From contig CAYWSM010000540.1 of NCBI GenBank assembly GCA_964460935.1, positions 1-12,588 on the forward strand: DNA of 12,588 nt. The letters are read 5' to 3'. Source of the stretch: DATMXP01 sp964460935. Its GTDB lineage: Bacteria; Acidobacteriota; Terriglobia; Terriglobales; Acidobacteriaceae. The notes beneath the pieces were generated by a model, which searched no databases, had not been told where the DNA came from, and worked only from the letters and a program-made list of their open reading frames with translations. This document shows positions 1 to 6,224 of this stretch, piece by piece. The translations under genes were made by a program, and so were the position numbers. How positions within the stretch are numbered: position 1 is the first letter of the stretch; every line of letters begins with the position of its first letter.

Positions 1-20
1 TTCCGACATCCAAGAACGGC

Positions 21-50
21 GGGGTATTCCCGAATTAGATTCGGAACCCC
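21..50. other. Imperfect inverted repeat near window start
   Basis: GGGG at 21-24 faces CCCC at 47-50, and CCGAAT at 29-34 faces ATTCGG at 38-43 around a TAG loop, with an unequal internal bulge. No T-tract follows, so it is a weak terminator candidate for whatever lies upstream. It could equally be an operator for the promoter just downstream. Confidence 0.3.
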
Positions 51-59
51 AGCCTTAGC

Positions 60-89
60 TTGCTTTCAAGGAACTTGCGTTTTTATAAT
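60..89 (+). promoter_or_regulatory. Candidate sigma-70-type promoter for the TPR gene
   Basis: A perfect TATAAT -10 box lies at 84-89. A poor -35 (TTGCTT, 60-65) sits 18 bases upstream. Transcription would begin near 96 and leave a leader of about 165 bases before the TPR gene. The -10 is convincing and the -35 is not. Confidence 0.4.
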
Positions 90-107
90 CGCCGTCCGCA
101 CCTATCC

Positions 108-174
108 CTATCAAATTTGTCGCTTGTGGGACGGGGAGGCGGAAAGATGAAGCCATCCCCCTCGACCTTGATAG
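108..174 (+). promoter_or_regulatory. Structured 5' leader of the TPR gene (class unknown)
   Basis: Two nested pairings are visible. An outer stem is formed by CTATCAA (108-114) and TTGATAG (168-174). An inner stem is formed by GGGGAGGC (133-140) and GCC-A-TCCCC (152-160) with one bulged base. The structure starts about 12 bases after the start site predicted from the TATAAT box. It does not match any riboswitch consensus I know, including TPP, cobalamin, cyclic-di-GMP, glycine and SAM. A regulatory role is inferred only from structure and position. Confidence 0.3.
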
Positions 175-263
175 TATTGCAAGGTCTTCGGTAAACGCTG
201 TGGGTTAGTGTTAGGTACTTTTTGTTCGACGTCATCACTTTTCGGGAGTCAAGGAGCCATTGG

Positions 264-1613
264 ATGAAGAAGTCGCTCATGACGCTTGTGCTCGTGCTTG
301 CGGTGGCCTGTGTGTCATTCGCTCAACAGCCGTCCGTGCCGCAGGGGGCCGGACAGCCGGCCCCGCAGGGCGCTCCGGCACAACAGAAGAAAGAGATTAA
401 GGACCCAGCCGAATATAACGCTTATATGGGCGCGATCCAGTCTGCGGATCCAAATGCAAAGGTGCAGGGCCTGGAAGGGTTTGTTAATCAGTATCCGAAT
501 AGCGTAATGAAGGAAGATGCGCTCGAACTCCTGATGCGCACCTACCAGCAGATTGGCAATGTCGACAAGACGATGGAAACCGCCAATCGGGTTTTACAGG
601 CAAATCCAAACAACGTTACGGCATTGGCCCTGCTCAGCTATCTGCACCGTCTGAAAGCGCAGCAGGGCGGTCCGAATGCTGCCCAGGACTTGGCGCAGGC
701 GCGGCAGTTCGGTGAGCGCGGATTGCAGGCGCTTCCGAGTTATCAGAAGCCCGAGAACATGGCGGATCTCGACTTCGCAAAACTGAAAGACCAGCTCGCC
801 GGTATCTTTAACGGGTCCGTCGGCATCGCGGCCTTGCAAGGCAATGATTATCCAACGGCGCAAAAATCGTTGCAGGACGCGGTGAACACCACGCCCAACG
901 ATTTCAGCCTTGTCTATCCGCTGGCCCTCGCGTATTTGAATCAGCCGAATGCAAGCCCGGAAGCACAATTGCAAGGCCTCTGGTACATTGCCCGCGCCAC
1001 CAATATCGCCCCGACGCCGCAGTACAAGCAGCAGATTGGCGAATTTGGCCGCCGCAAGTACATGCGCTATCACGGTGGCGACGACGGCTGGACGGATGTA
1101 GTTACCGCTGCTGCTTCTGCCCCGGCTCCGCCACAGGGCTGGACTATCAAGCCTGCTCCTACTCCGGCTGAACAGGCTGCCAACATGGTGCAGCAGAAGC
1201 CTGTGGCACAGATGTCCTTCGACGAAATCCAGTTCATCCTCTCGTCGGGCAATCAGCAGGCTGCCGATACCGTCTGGAACGCGATCAAGGATAAGCCGCT
1301 TGCTCTTGGTGGAGGCAAGGTCATTACGGCTTCGGCAACGCAGTTGACGATTGCCGAGTCGTACGATGACATCAACGCCACTCCGTCGAAGGCTGACATC
1401 ACGCTCCAGATGGCGGGCGAGATTCCGGCGCGGTTGATGCCGAAGGAAGGTCAGAATATCGACTTCCAGGGTAAGCCGTCGTCGTACACGCCGAACCCGT
1501 TCATGATGACGATGACGGACGGTGCGCTGGTGAAGGCGAAGTCGGCCGAACCGGCGGCGCCCACAAAGCGCACAACTCCAACGCATCGCACAACGACCCG
1601 CAAGCCATCGTAA
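264..1613 (+). CDS. Exported tetratricopeptide-repeat protein
   Basis: The 449-residue product begins with a signal peptide: MKK, a hydrophobic core at about 5-17, and a likely signal peptidase I site after SFA (residue 20). The AVAC sequence at 13-16 is only a weak lipobox, so a lipoprotein is less likely. A Pro/Gln/Ala-rich linker (about 21-45) follows. TPR-like helical pairs then run from about 75 to 240, with the typical A/L/Y spacing in stretches such as LLMRTYQQIGNVDKTMETAN. The C-terminal part (about 320-420) has alternating hydrophobic residues that suggest a small beta domain, and the tail is rich in Thr, Lys and Pro. The start at 264 is chosen over one at 222 because AAGGAG (251-256) lies seven bases upstream and the signal peptide then begins correctly. 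TPR proteins of this kind usually scaffold protein contacts in the periplasm. No catalytic motif is seen and the partner is unknown. Confidence 0.85.
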   Translation: MKKSLMTLVLVLAVACVSFAQQPSVPQGAGQPAPQGAPAQQKKEIKDPAEYNAYMGAIQSADPNAKVQGLEGFVNQYPNSVMKEDALELLMRTYQQIGNVDKTMETANRVLQANPNNVTALALLSYLHRLKAQQGGPNAAQDLAQARQFGERGLQALPSYQKPENMADLDFAKLKDQLAGIFNGSVGIAALQGNDYPTAQKSLQDAVNTTPNDFSLVYPLALAYLNQPNASPEAQLQGLWYIARATNIAPTPQYKQQIGEFGRRKYMRYHGGDDGWTDVVTAAASAPAPPQGWTIKPAPTPAEQAANMVQQKPVAQMSFDEIQFILSSGNQQAADTVWNAIKDKPLALGGGKVITASATQLTIAESYDDINATPSKADITLQMAGEIPARLMPKEGQNIDFQGKPSSYTPNPFMMTMTDGALVKAKSAEPAAPTKRTTPTHRTTTRKPS

Positions 1614-1630
1614 CCATATCGTTACCTGAA

Positions 1631-1660
1631 GCAGCCGCCACGGCGGCTGCTTTTCTCTTT
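1631..1660 (+). terminator. Intrinsic terminator of the TPR gene
   Basis: GCAGCCGCC (1631-1639) and GGCGGCTGC (1642-1650) are perfect complements with a tight centre, effectively an 8-bp stem with a 4-base loop. TTTTCTCTTT follows at once. It lies 17 bases after the TPR stop codon. Confidence 0.9.
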
Positions 1661-1741
1661 GTCGGAACATGTCGCTCGTACCAAGAACCAAAGTGCCTTG
1701 CGTAATCACACGCGTACCGCGATGCTGAAAGCGGAGGCAAA

Positions 1742-1843
1742 ATGCTAGTTCTGTCCGTTTTGCTGGGAACGTTGGTAGCTGTAACGGCCAGTTATATTCT
1801 CCGCGGGTCCAAGATTTCCTCTGGGTCCATTAACTCGCACTAA
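1742..1843 (+). CDS. Possible 33-residue membrane micro-protein
   Basis: This is a short frame between two intrinsic terminators. It is preceded by GGAGG (1733-1737), four bases from the ATG, which is slightly tight. The product starts MLVLSVLLGTLVAVTASYIL: one hydrophobic segment over residues 1-20, then Arg-Gly-Ser-Lys and a polar Ser/Asn/His end. That suggests a single-pass inner-membrane peptide with a basic residue just after the membrane segment. A terminator sits 23 bases after its stop codon, so the region probably yields its own short transcript. I see no clear promoter and recognise no homologue. A toxin-like or small regulatory peptide is possible, and a chance frame cannot be excluded. 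Confidence 0.45.
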   Translation: MLVLSVLLGTLVAVTASYILRGSKISSGSINSH

Positions 1844-1865
1844 TTCGTCAATAGTTAACAGTAAG

Positions 1866-1896
1866 AAAGAGCGAACTAATTCTGGTTCGCTCTTTT
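1866..1896 (+). terminator. Intrinsic terminator, probably bidirectional
   Basis: AAAGAGCGAAC (1866-1876) pairs perfectly with GTTCGCTCTTT (1885-1895) over 11 bp around an 8-base loop, and the right arm runs into TTTT. It closes the micro-protein region and isolates the following operon from read-through. Confidence 0.85.
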
Positions 1897-1942
1897 ACTT
1901 CCTGGGTTCCCGTCCCAAAGTAACTTTCGAGAATTCGCATCC

Positions 1943-2115
1943 ATGCAAAACGCAGTACCCCCTGCAATCTGCATGTTGACTTGGTGATCTGACAACGCCA
2001 GTCACAGCTAAGTGGCTGCATTTTCAACACGAAAATTTCCTCGCCTATTTGTCCTTAACGTGCAGTTACACAGGGCGAGCAGTAAGCAGAGGGTTGCTCA
2101 CCCGTGACGGTAACC
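1943..2115 (+). promoter_or_regulatory. Hairpin-rich region upstream of the redox operon
   Basis: The stretch from 1897 to 2143 has no convincing gene. It holds several inverted repeats. ATGCA-N4-GCAG (1943-1955) pairs with CTGC-N4-TGCAT (1962-1974). GTGA-t-CTG (1984-1991) pairs with CAG-TCAC (1999-2005). CAGC (2005-2008) pairs with GCTG (2015-2018). A near-palindrome GGTT-GC-TCAC-CC-GTGA-CGGT-AACC (2092-2115) lies just before the ribosome binding site. A TTGACT at 1976-1981 could be a -35 element, but no good -10 is correctly spaced. These may be operator sites or a folded leader. No known riboswitch class is recognised. Confidence 0.35.
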
Positions 2116-2143
2116 GGCGGATGGGCCCATATCGGAGGCGAGT

Positions 2144-2812
2144 ATGTCGATCCTATTCGTTCTACTAACGTTCCTTGTCATCATGACGATTTCCTACTTT
2201 GTCCGTCACGGCCACGTCGTCGCCGAAGTCGGTGACGTGCCGGCCGATATTCTGAAGCCTGCTGTTCCCCTCATGACCAAGGAGAACGGCTTTGAAATCC
2301 CCAAGGGCTTTTGCTTCCATCCCGGACACACCTGGGTCTATGACGAAGGCCGCCAGAACGCCCGCGTTGGTCTCGACAGCTTTGCCACGCACCTGATGGG
2401 CAAAGTCGATCGCATCGAAGTTGCCAATCTCAATCGCTGGGTGCGCCAGGGACAGAAGGTCTGTACCGTCAGCGGCGGCGGAAATACAGTCGAGTTCATG
2501 TCCCCCATCGAAGGCGTAGTCGTCTCGATCAACCATGAAGTTCTGCGCGAACCCAGCCTGCTCGCGAAAGATCCTTACAAAGACGGCTGGGTGTGTGTGA
2601 TCAAGGCGCCTGACCTCGACATCAACAAGAAGAACCTGTTGCAGGACAACATGATTGCCACCTGGATGCAGAACTCCATGCGCCGGCTTCAGGCCTACGC
2701 GGCCCCTTTGGGCGCCGCCACGGCGGATGGCGGCGTGCCGGTCGAAGGCTTGCTGGGACATGTTGATCCGAACGTCCGTCGCGACATGATCCGCGAATTC
2801 TTCCTCAACTAA
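2144..2812 (+). CDS. Membrane-anchored GcvH-like protein lacking the lipoyl lysine
   Basis: The 222-residue product has one N-terminal membrane segment (residues 2-20), then a GcvH/biotinyl-lipoyl fold at about 56-155. Family features are clear: HPGHTWVY (59-66) for the usual HEWV motif, ARVGLDSFA (73-81) for VGIT-yA, MGKVDRIEV (85-93) for LGDIV-V, MSPIEGVVVSIN (119-130) for YSP-SGEV-e-N, and DPYKDGWV (143-150) for DPYGEGW. The loop normally reading ESVKA is SGGGNT (110-115), so Gly113 falls where lipoyl-lysine should be. Lipoylation and glycine-cleavage function are therefore unlikely. A C-terminal helical extension (about 165-222) is not part of classical GcvH, which has about 130 residues. 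GGAGG (2134-2138) lies five bases before the ATG. It is the first gene of the operon with HybA-like and HybB-like proteins, so a structural or docking role at the membrane complex is inferred. Confidence 0.8.
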   Translation: MSILFVLLTFLVIMTISYFVRHGHVVAEVGDVPADILKPAVPLMTKENGFEIPKGFCFHPGHTWVYDEGRQNARVGLDSFATHLMGKVDRIEVANLNRWVRQGQKVCTVSGGGNTVEFMSPIEGVVVSINHEVLREPSLLAKDPYKDGWVCVIKAPDLDINKKNLLQDNMIATWMQNSMRRLQAYAAPLGAATADGGVPVEGLLGHVDPNVRRDMIREFFLN

Positions 2813-2843
2813 CAGCAGGGTTACAGATACTCAGGAGAGACCT

Positions 2844-3626
2844 ATGTCAGTCAAAGCAAAAGCCCTGCTCGTCGATATCACAAAGTGTATCGGGTGCCAG
2901 ACGTGCTCCGTCGCTTGCAAGGAAGCGCACGGCATACCTGGCGACCCCGAGCCCAGACTCTCGGCGACAGCGTTCAACATCGTTCAGGAGAAAGAAGGGA
3001 AGTACGTTCGCAAGATGTGTATGCACTGCGAACAACCGGCTTGCGCTTCCGCGTGCCTGGTCGGAGCCCTGAAGAAAACCGAGTACGGGCCGGTCATCTA
3101 CGACAAGAGCAAATGCGTCGGGTGTCGCTACTGCATGATGGCGTGTCCGCAAAGTGTGCCGCGGTACGAATGGTCGAAACTCGCGCCTTACATGAAGAAG
3201 TGCGACATGTGCTATGAGCGCGTTTCGCAAGGCAAGCCAACGGCATGTGCGGAAGCTTGCCCCGTGCAAGCCACGATCTTCGGTGATCGAGACGACATCA
3301 TCCGCGAAGCACGCAAGCGCATCGTTGAAGACACGAATTATGTGCCGCACATCTACGGCGAACGCGAATTTGGCGGCACGTCGATGTTCTTCATCTCTGA
3401 CGTCGAGTTCGAGAAGCTCGGCTTCGTTATCCCGAAGAACAACGAACCGTTGCCCGAAGTCTCGAAGGCTGCTCTTGATGAAGCCCCGACCGTGGTTCTC
3501 GTCGGTGGCACCATGCTGGCTGGCCTTTACTGGATCACCAATCGTCGCCGCGAAGTTCTTCTCGCCGAGGCGCAAAGCAAGACCATTAAATTCCCGGTAA
3601 CAGGGGATGCGGAGGACAGGAGCTAG
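2844..3626 (+). CDS. HybA-like four-cluster iron-sulfur electron-transfer subunit
   Basis: The 260-residue product carries sixteen cysteines in four ferredoxin groups: C15/18/21/25, C59/62/67/71, C91/94/97/101 and C120/123/135/139. This is the pattern of the HybA, FdnH and NrfC electron-transfer subunits, which carry four [4Fe-4S] clusters. YGEREFGGTSMFFISDV (171-187) is typical of the HybA/FdnH branch. One membrane helix lies at about 215-232, followed at once by Arg234-236. By the positive-inside rule this puts the cluster domain outside the cytoplasm. There is no signal peptide, so export would need co-transport with a Tat-bearing partner, as known for FdnH, and no such partner is encoded here. 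AGGAG (2833-2837) precedes the ATG by six bases. The gene lies 31 bases after the GcvH-like gene and 2 bases before the HybB-like gene. It would pass electrons between an unknown oxidoreductase and the quinone-reactive HybB-like subunit. Confidence 0.88.
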   Translation: MSVKAKALLVDITKCIGCQTCSVACKEAHGIPGDPEPRLSATAFNIVQEKEGKYVRKMCMHCEQPACASACLVGALKKTEYGPVIYDKSKCVGCRYCMMACPQSVPRYEWSKLAPYMKKCDMCYERVSQGKPTACAEACPVQATIFGDRDDIIREARKRIVEDTNYVPHIYGEREFGGTSMFFISDVEFEKLGFVIPKNNEPLPEVSKAALDEAPTVVLVGGTMLAGLYWITNRRREVLLAEAQSKTIKFPVTGDAEDRS

Positions 3627-3628
3627 CC

Positions 3629-4813
3629 ATGACAGCAATCACGAAGAAACCGTTATTCACCGTCTGGCGCGCCATCCTGGCGGTCATCTTCCTGGCGGGC
3701 GCATATGCAACCTACCTGCGGTTCGTCGTGGGTTGGAGCGCTGCCACAAATCTCAGTGACGCGCAGCCCTGGGGGGTTTGGGTCGGACTCGCCACGCTAT
3801 GCGGAGTAGGACTCTCTGCCGGCGGCTTTACCGTAGCTGCTGCCGTGTACTTGCTAGGGATGGAGCGCTATCGCCCGATCGCCCGTGCAGCCGTGCTGAT
3901 TGCCTTCTTGGGATATGGCTCGGTATGTGCCGGATACGCTTACGAACTCGGCCTTCCCTGGCTGTTTTGGCACGCGCTCATCTACTGGAATCCACATTCC
4001 GTTTTGTTCGACGTGATGTTCTGCATCCTGGCGTACACAACGGTGCTGATCATTGAGATCTCACCCGCTGTGGTCGAGAAGCTGCCGTGGAAGGGTTTTC
4101 GCGAGACCTACCTGCACTGGCACCATCGTCTCGCAACCGCCGTCGTACTTGCTGGTGTCTTGCTGTCGTCGATGCACCAATCCTATCTGGGTGGACTTTT
4201 CCTCATCTTCAAAGGAAAGATCTATCCACTTTGGTACACACCATATCTGACGACGATGTTTTATCTCTCGGCGATTCCTGCTGGACTCGCGATGACCGTC
4301 ATTGCACTGTATCTCTGCAATCGCTCGCTTGGCACGAAGGTCGATCCGACGATCATTAAGGAAGTGGCTTGGATCATCTCGCCGATGCTCGTCATCAACC
4401 TGGTATGGCGCATCGTTGATCTGGTGAAGCACGGCGGAGCTTCCTACCTCTTCCTGCGCCGTCCTGAGACGGCCTACTTCTGGTTGGAAATCGCACTCTT
4501 TATTGTCATTCCCATCGTGATGTTCAATAGCCGCTGGATCATGAGCCGTCCTGAGGGCATTTACTGGTCGAGCGCCGTTGTCATCATGGGTTTCATAACC
4601 AACCGGCTGAATGTGTCGATCAACTCCCTGGAGCGCGCTACGCATGCCGGATATGTGCCGAAGTGGCCCGAGTTGGCTGCGACAGCCATGTTGATTACCT
4701 GCGCTGTGCTTGTCTTCCGGTACGCCGTCCTGTACCTCAACATTCTGCCGCGCAAGGTGAAGCCGGAAACCCAACGCTGGCTCAGCAACGCCGGCATTGC
4801 TGCGAACGCGTAA
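3629..4813 (+). CDS. HybB/NrfD-family integral membrane subunit
   Basis: The 394-residue, strongly hydrophobic product matches the length of HybB (about 390) with roughly ten predicted membrane helices. The early family motif PWGVWVGLATLCGVGLSAGG (47-66) and WNPHSVLFDVMFCILAYTT (120-138), followed by IEISPAVVEK (142-151), are typical of HybB. NrfD/PsrC-type proteins have no haem and exchange electrons and protons between a menaquinone pool and a partner iron-sulfur subunit. Here that partner is the HybA-like protein just upstream. AGGAG (3618-3622), inside the end of the upstream gene, lies six bases before the ATG, so the two genes are probably translationally coupled. Annotation software may name it a hydrogenase-2 cytochrome b subunit, but no hydrogenase gene is in the window and the true partner enzyme is unknown. 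Confidence 0.88.
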   Translation: MTAITKKPLFTVWRAILAVIFLAGAYATYLRFVVGWSAATNLSDAQPWGVWVGLATLCGVGLSAGGFTVAAAVYLLGMERYRPIARAAVLIAFLGYGSVCAGYAYELGLPWLFWHALIYWNPHSVLFDVMFCILAYTTVLIIEISPAVVEKLPWKGFRETYLHWHHRLATAVVLAGVLLSSMHQSYLGGLFLIFKGKIYPLWYTPYLTTMFYLSAIPAGLAMTVIALYLCNRSLGTKVDPTIIKEVAWIISPMLVINLVWRIVDLVKHGGASYLFLRRPETAYFWLEIALFIVIPIVMFNSRWIMSRPEGIYWSSAVVIMGFITNRLNVSINSLERATHAGYVPKWPELAATAMLITCAVLVFRYAVLYLNILPRKVKPETQRWLSNAGIAANA

Positions 4814-4825
4814 AACATTGCCTCA

Positions 4826-4886
4826 GCGGAAAAACATCCGCGGGGCGTAGCCGGGGCGGAGACGACAGGGGGCTGCTCTCCGCCCC
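4826..4886 (+). other. Tandem intercistronic hairpins before the GDH-like gene
   Basis: In the 94-base gap after the HybB-like gene, GCGGA (4826-4830) pairs with TCCGC (4837-4841). A perfect 10-bp stem is formed by GGGGCGGAGA (4853-4862) and TCTCCGCCCC (4877-4886) around a 14-base loop. No T-tract follows, so this is unlikely to be a full terminator. It could stabilise or process the mRNA, attenuate expression of the downstream gene, or be a REP-like repeat. The second stem ends 10 bases before the Shine-Dalgarno of the next gene. Confidence 0.55.
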
Positions 4887-4907
4887 GCATTTCATCAGGA
4901 GGATGTC

Positions 4908-6131
4908 GTGGCGGCAGGTTCGATGGCGGAATCGTTTTCGCGCGACACAACGCCGGAGCTTGAGGCTGCACAGCAGCTCGAAGAGGCCGGACGGTTCCTC
5001 GATCTTGAGAAGTGGATTTTGCAACGTCTGCGTTACGGCGAACGCGAAACCCAGCTACATCTTCAGGTCACGAACGATTCCGGCGAGCCCCGGATCGTTC
5101 GCGCTACTCGTGCGCAGCATTCCTCTGTTCGTGGACCAGGCATGGGCCCTCTCGTCTTCTCCAAGCATCTCTCCACTGCCGACATCAATGCGCTCGCCAT
5201 GAACTTGACTTGGCAGTGGGCTCTCTGGAAGTTACCGTTCTCCGGCGCCGCCGGAGTGGTTGGCGCCGAGGTCGAAGAACTGTCGGAACGCGAAGCTAGA
5301 CTGCTCACGCGCTGTTATGTCGGCCAGTTGCGGGGAACCATCGGCCCACAACTGGATGTCATTACTCCCGCTCGGGGCAGCCATCCTGAGATTATGGCTT
5401 GGGCACTTTCGGCACTCGGGACGGCCGATGGACGTACCCTGGCTACGATTACCGGCAAGCCAATCTCTATCGGAGGTGTGGATACAAACCTCGTCGCAGC
5501 TCGTTTCTTTCGTGCTTTGTTTGCGTGTGTGATGAAGCAGTACGGAATTCCATCGAAGGGCGCGAGGGCCGCCGTGCTTGGATTTGATCCTTTGGCGCGG
5601 CGCATGGCCCTGGAACTGGATCGAACGGGAACTCGCGTCATCGCCGCCGCCGATCGTTCTGGTGGCGTTTACGACAGTAGCGGCTTGGACGTCGCCTCTC
5701 TTGTCCATCACGTGGAAAAAGAAGCCATCATTTATGGATTTCCTGACGCGCAGGCCATTTCAGTCGACGAACTTCTCGAACACGAGTGCGATGCGCTGAT
5801 CCTCTGTGGTCCGGAACCCCTGCTGCAGCAGACCGCTGCTCGCACGATTTTCGAAGCCGGTGGGCTTGTCCGATCCACCCTTTCGCCGCGCAGGATCGTT
5901 ATTCCGGCGTTGCTTGCTGATTTTGGCTTAAGCTTCGCGGCATTTTGTGAATGGCGCAAAAACTCGTCCGGCGGCTTTTCTGACGTTGATGGTTTGCGCG
6001 GTCTTCCAGTCCATGTCCGCAATACCTGGCGTGAAGTGCACGACTACGCCAACGGACACAACCTCGATCTGCAACGGGCGAGTCTTGCTCTTGCCGTCTC
6101 GCGTGTCGCCGAAGCCATGCGCATGAGGTAA
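4908..6131 (+). CDS. Glu/Leu/Phe/Val dehydrogenase paralogue, probably catalytically dead
   Basis: The 407-residue product aligns end to end with hexameric glutamate dehydrogenases (about 410-450). RGPGMGPLVF (75-84) stands for RGPaKGGIRF, NLTWQWALWKLPFSGAAGVV (99-118) for MTWK-A-vdlPfGGaKGG-, VITPARGSHPEIMAW (151-165) for -PAPDvGT-p-vMaW, ITGKP (181-185) is intact, and ADRSGGVYDSSGLDV (248-262) matches the domain-2 region. All main catalytic positions are replaced: the substrate-binding lysine of the KGGIR motif by Met79, the TWK lysine by Gln103, the catalytic lysine of GGAKGG by Ala115, and the catalytic aspartate by Ala155. The dinucleotide motif GxGNVG reads GFDPLA (225-230), so NAD(P) binding is also doubtful. 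The start is a GTG with AGGAGG (4897-4902) five bases upstream. A Met at residue 6 is the alternative start. With the frame intact and its length normal, this looks like a retained pseudoenzyme, possibly structural or regulatory, rather than a decaying gene. Confidence 0.83.
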   Translation: MAAGSMAESFSRDTTPELEAAQQLEEAGRFLDLEKWILQRLRYGERETQLHLQVTNDSGEPRIVRATRAQHSSVRGPGMGPLVFSKHLSTADINALAMNLTWQWALWKLPFSGAAGVVGAEVEELSEREARLLTRCYVGQLRGTIGPQLDVITPARGSHPEIMAWALSALGTADGRTLATITGKPISIGGVDTNLVAARFFRALFACVMKQYGIPSKGARAAVLGFDPLARRMALELDRTGTRVIAAADRSGGVYDSSGLDVASLVHHVEKEAIIYGFPDAQAISVDELLEHECDALILCGPEPLLQQTAARTIFEAGGLVRSTLSPRRIVIPALLADFGLSFAAFCEWRKNSSGGFSDVDGLRGLPVHVRNTWREVHDYANGHNLDLQRASLALAVSRVAEAMRMR

Positions 6132-6134
6132 TTC

Positions 6135-6151
6135 ATTCCCTAAGTGGGAAT
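6135..6151 (+). other. Small intercistronic hairpin
   Basis: ATTCCC (6135-6140) pairs with GGGAAT (6146-6151) around TAAGT, four bases after the stop codon of the GDH-like gene. No T-tract follows. It is too weak for confident termination, so read-through into the next gene is likely. Confidence 0.3.
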
Positions 6152-6224
6152 TACAACAAAATCACCGCTTACTCCGTAGCTGTCCGGGAGCAAACTAGGC
6201 AGGGAATTCTGCTGGAGGTGCACC

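Noticed and set aside
594..1709. Long minus-strand open frame opposite the TPR gene
   Set aside because: Its translation is Arg/Leu-rich with no recognisable domain, while the plus strand has a signal peptide, TPRs, a Shine-Dalgarno and a terminator. It is a shadow.
1976..1995. FNR box (TTGAT-N4-ATCAA) upstream of the redox operon
   Set aside because: TTGGT-GATCT-GACAA has the wrong spacing and a poor second half. It does not meet the consensus.
2144..2812. Functional glycine cleavage H protein
   Set aside because: The lipoyl-lysine is absent, there is a membrane anchor, and no gcvT or gcvP is nearby.
2847..3638. Minus-strand open frame opposite the HybA-like gene
   Set aside because: It lacks any family motif, and the plus strand encodes sixteen correctly spaced cysteines. 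The frame is open because of codon bias.
2844..4813. Calling the block a hydrogenase operon
   Set aside because: HybA/HybB-like subunits occur with several enzymes, and no large or small [NiFe] subunit or maturation gene is present in the window.
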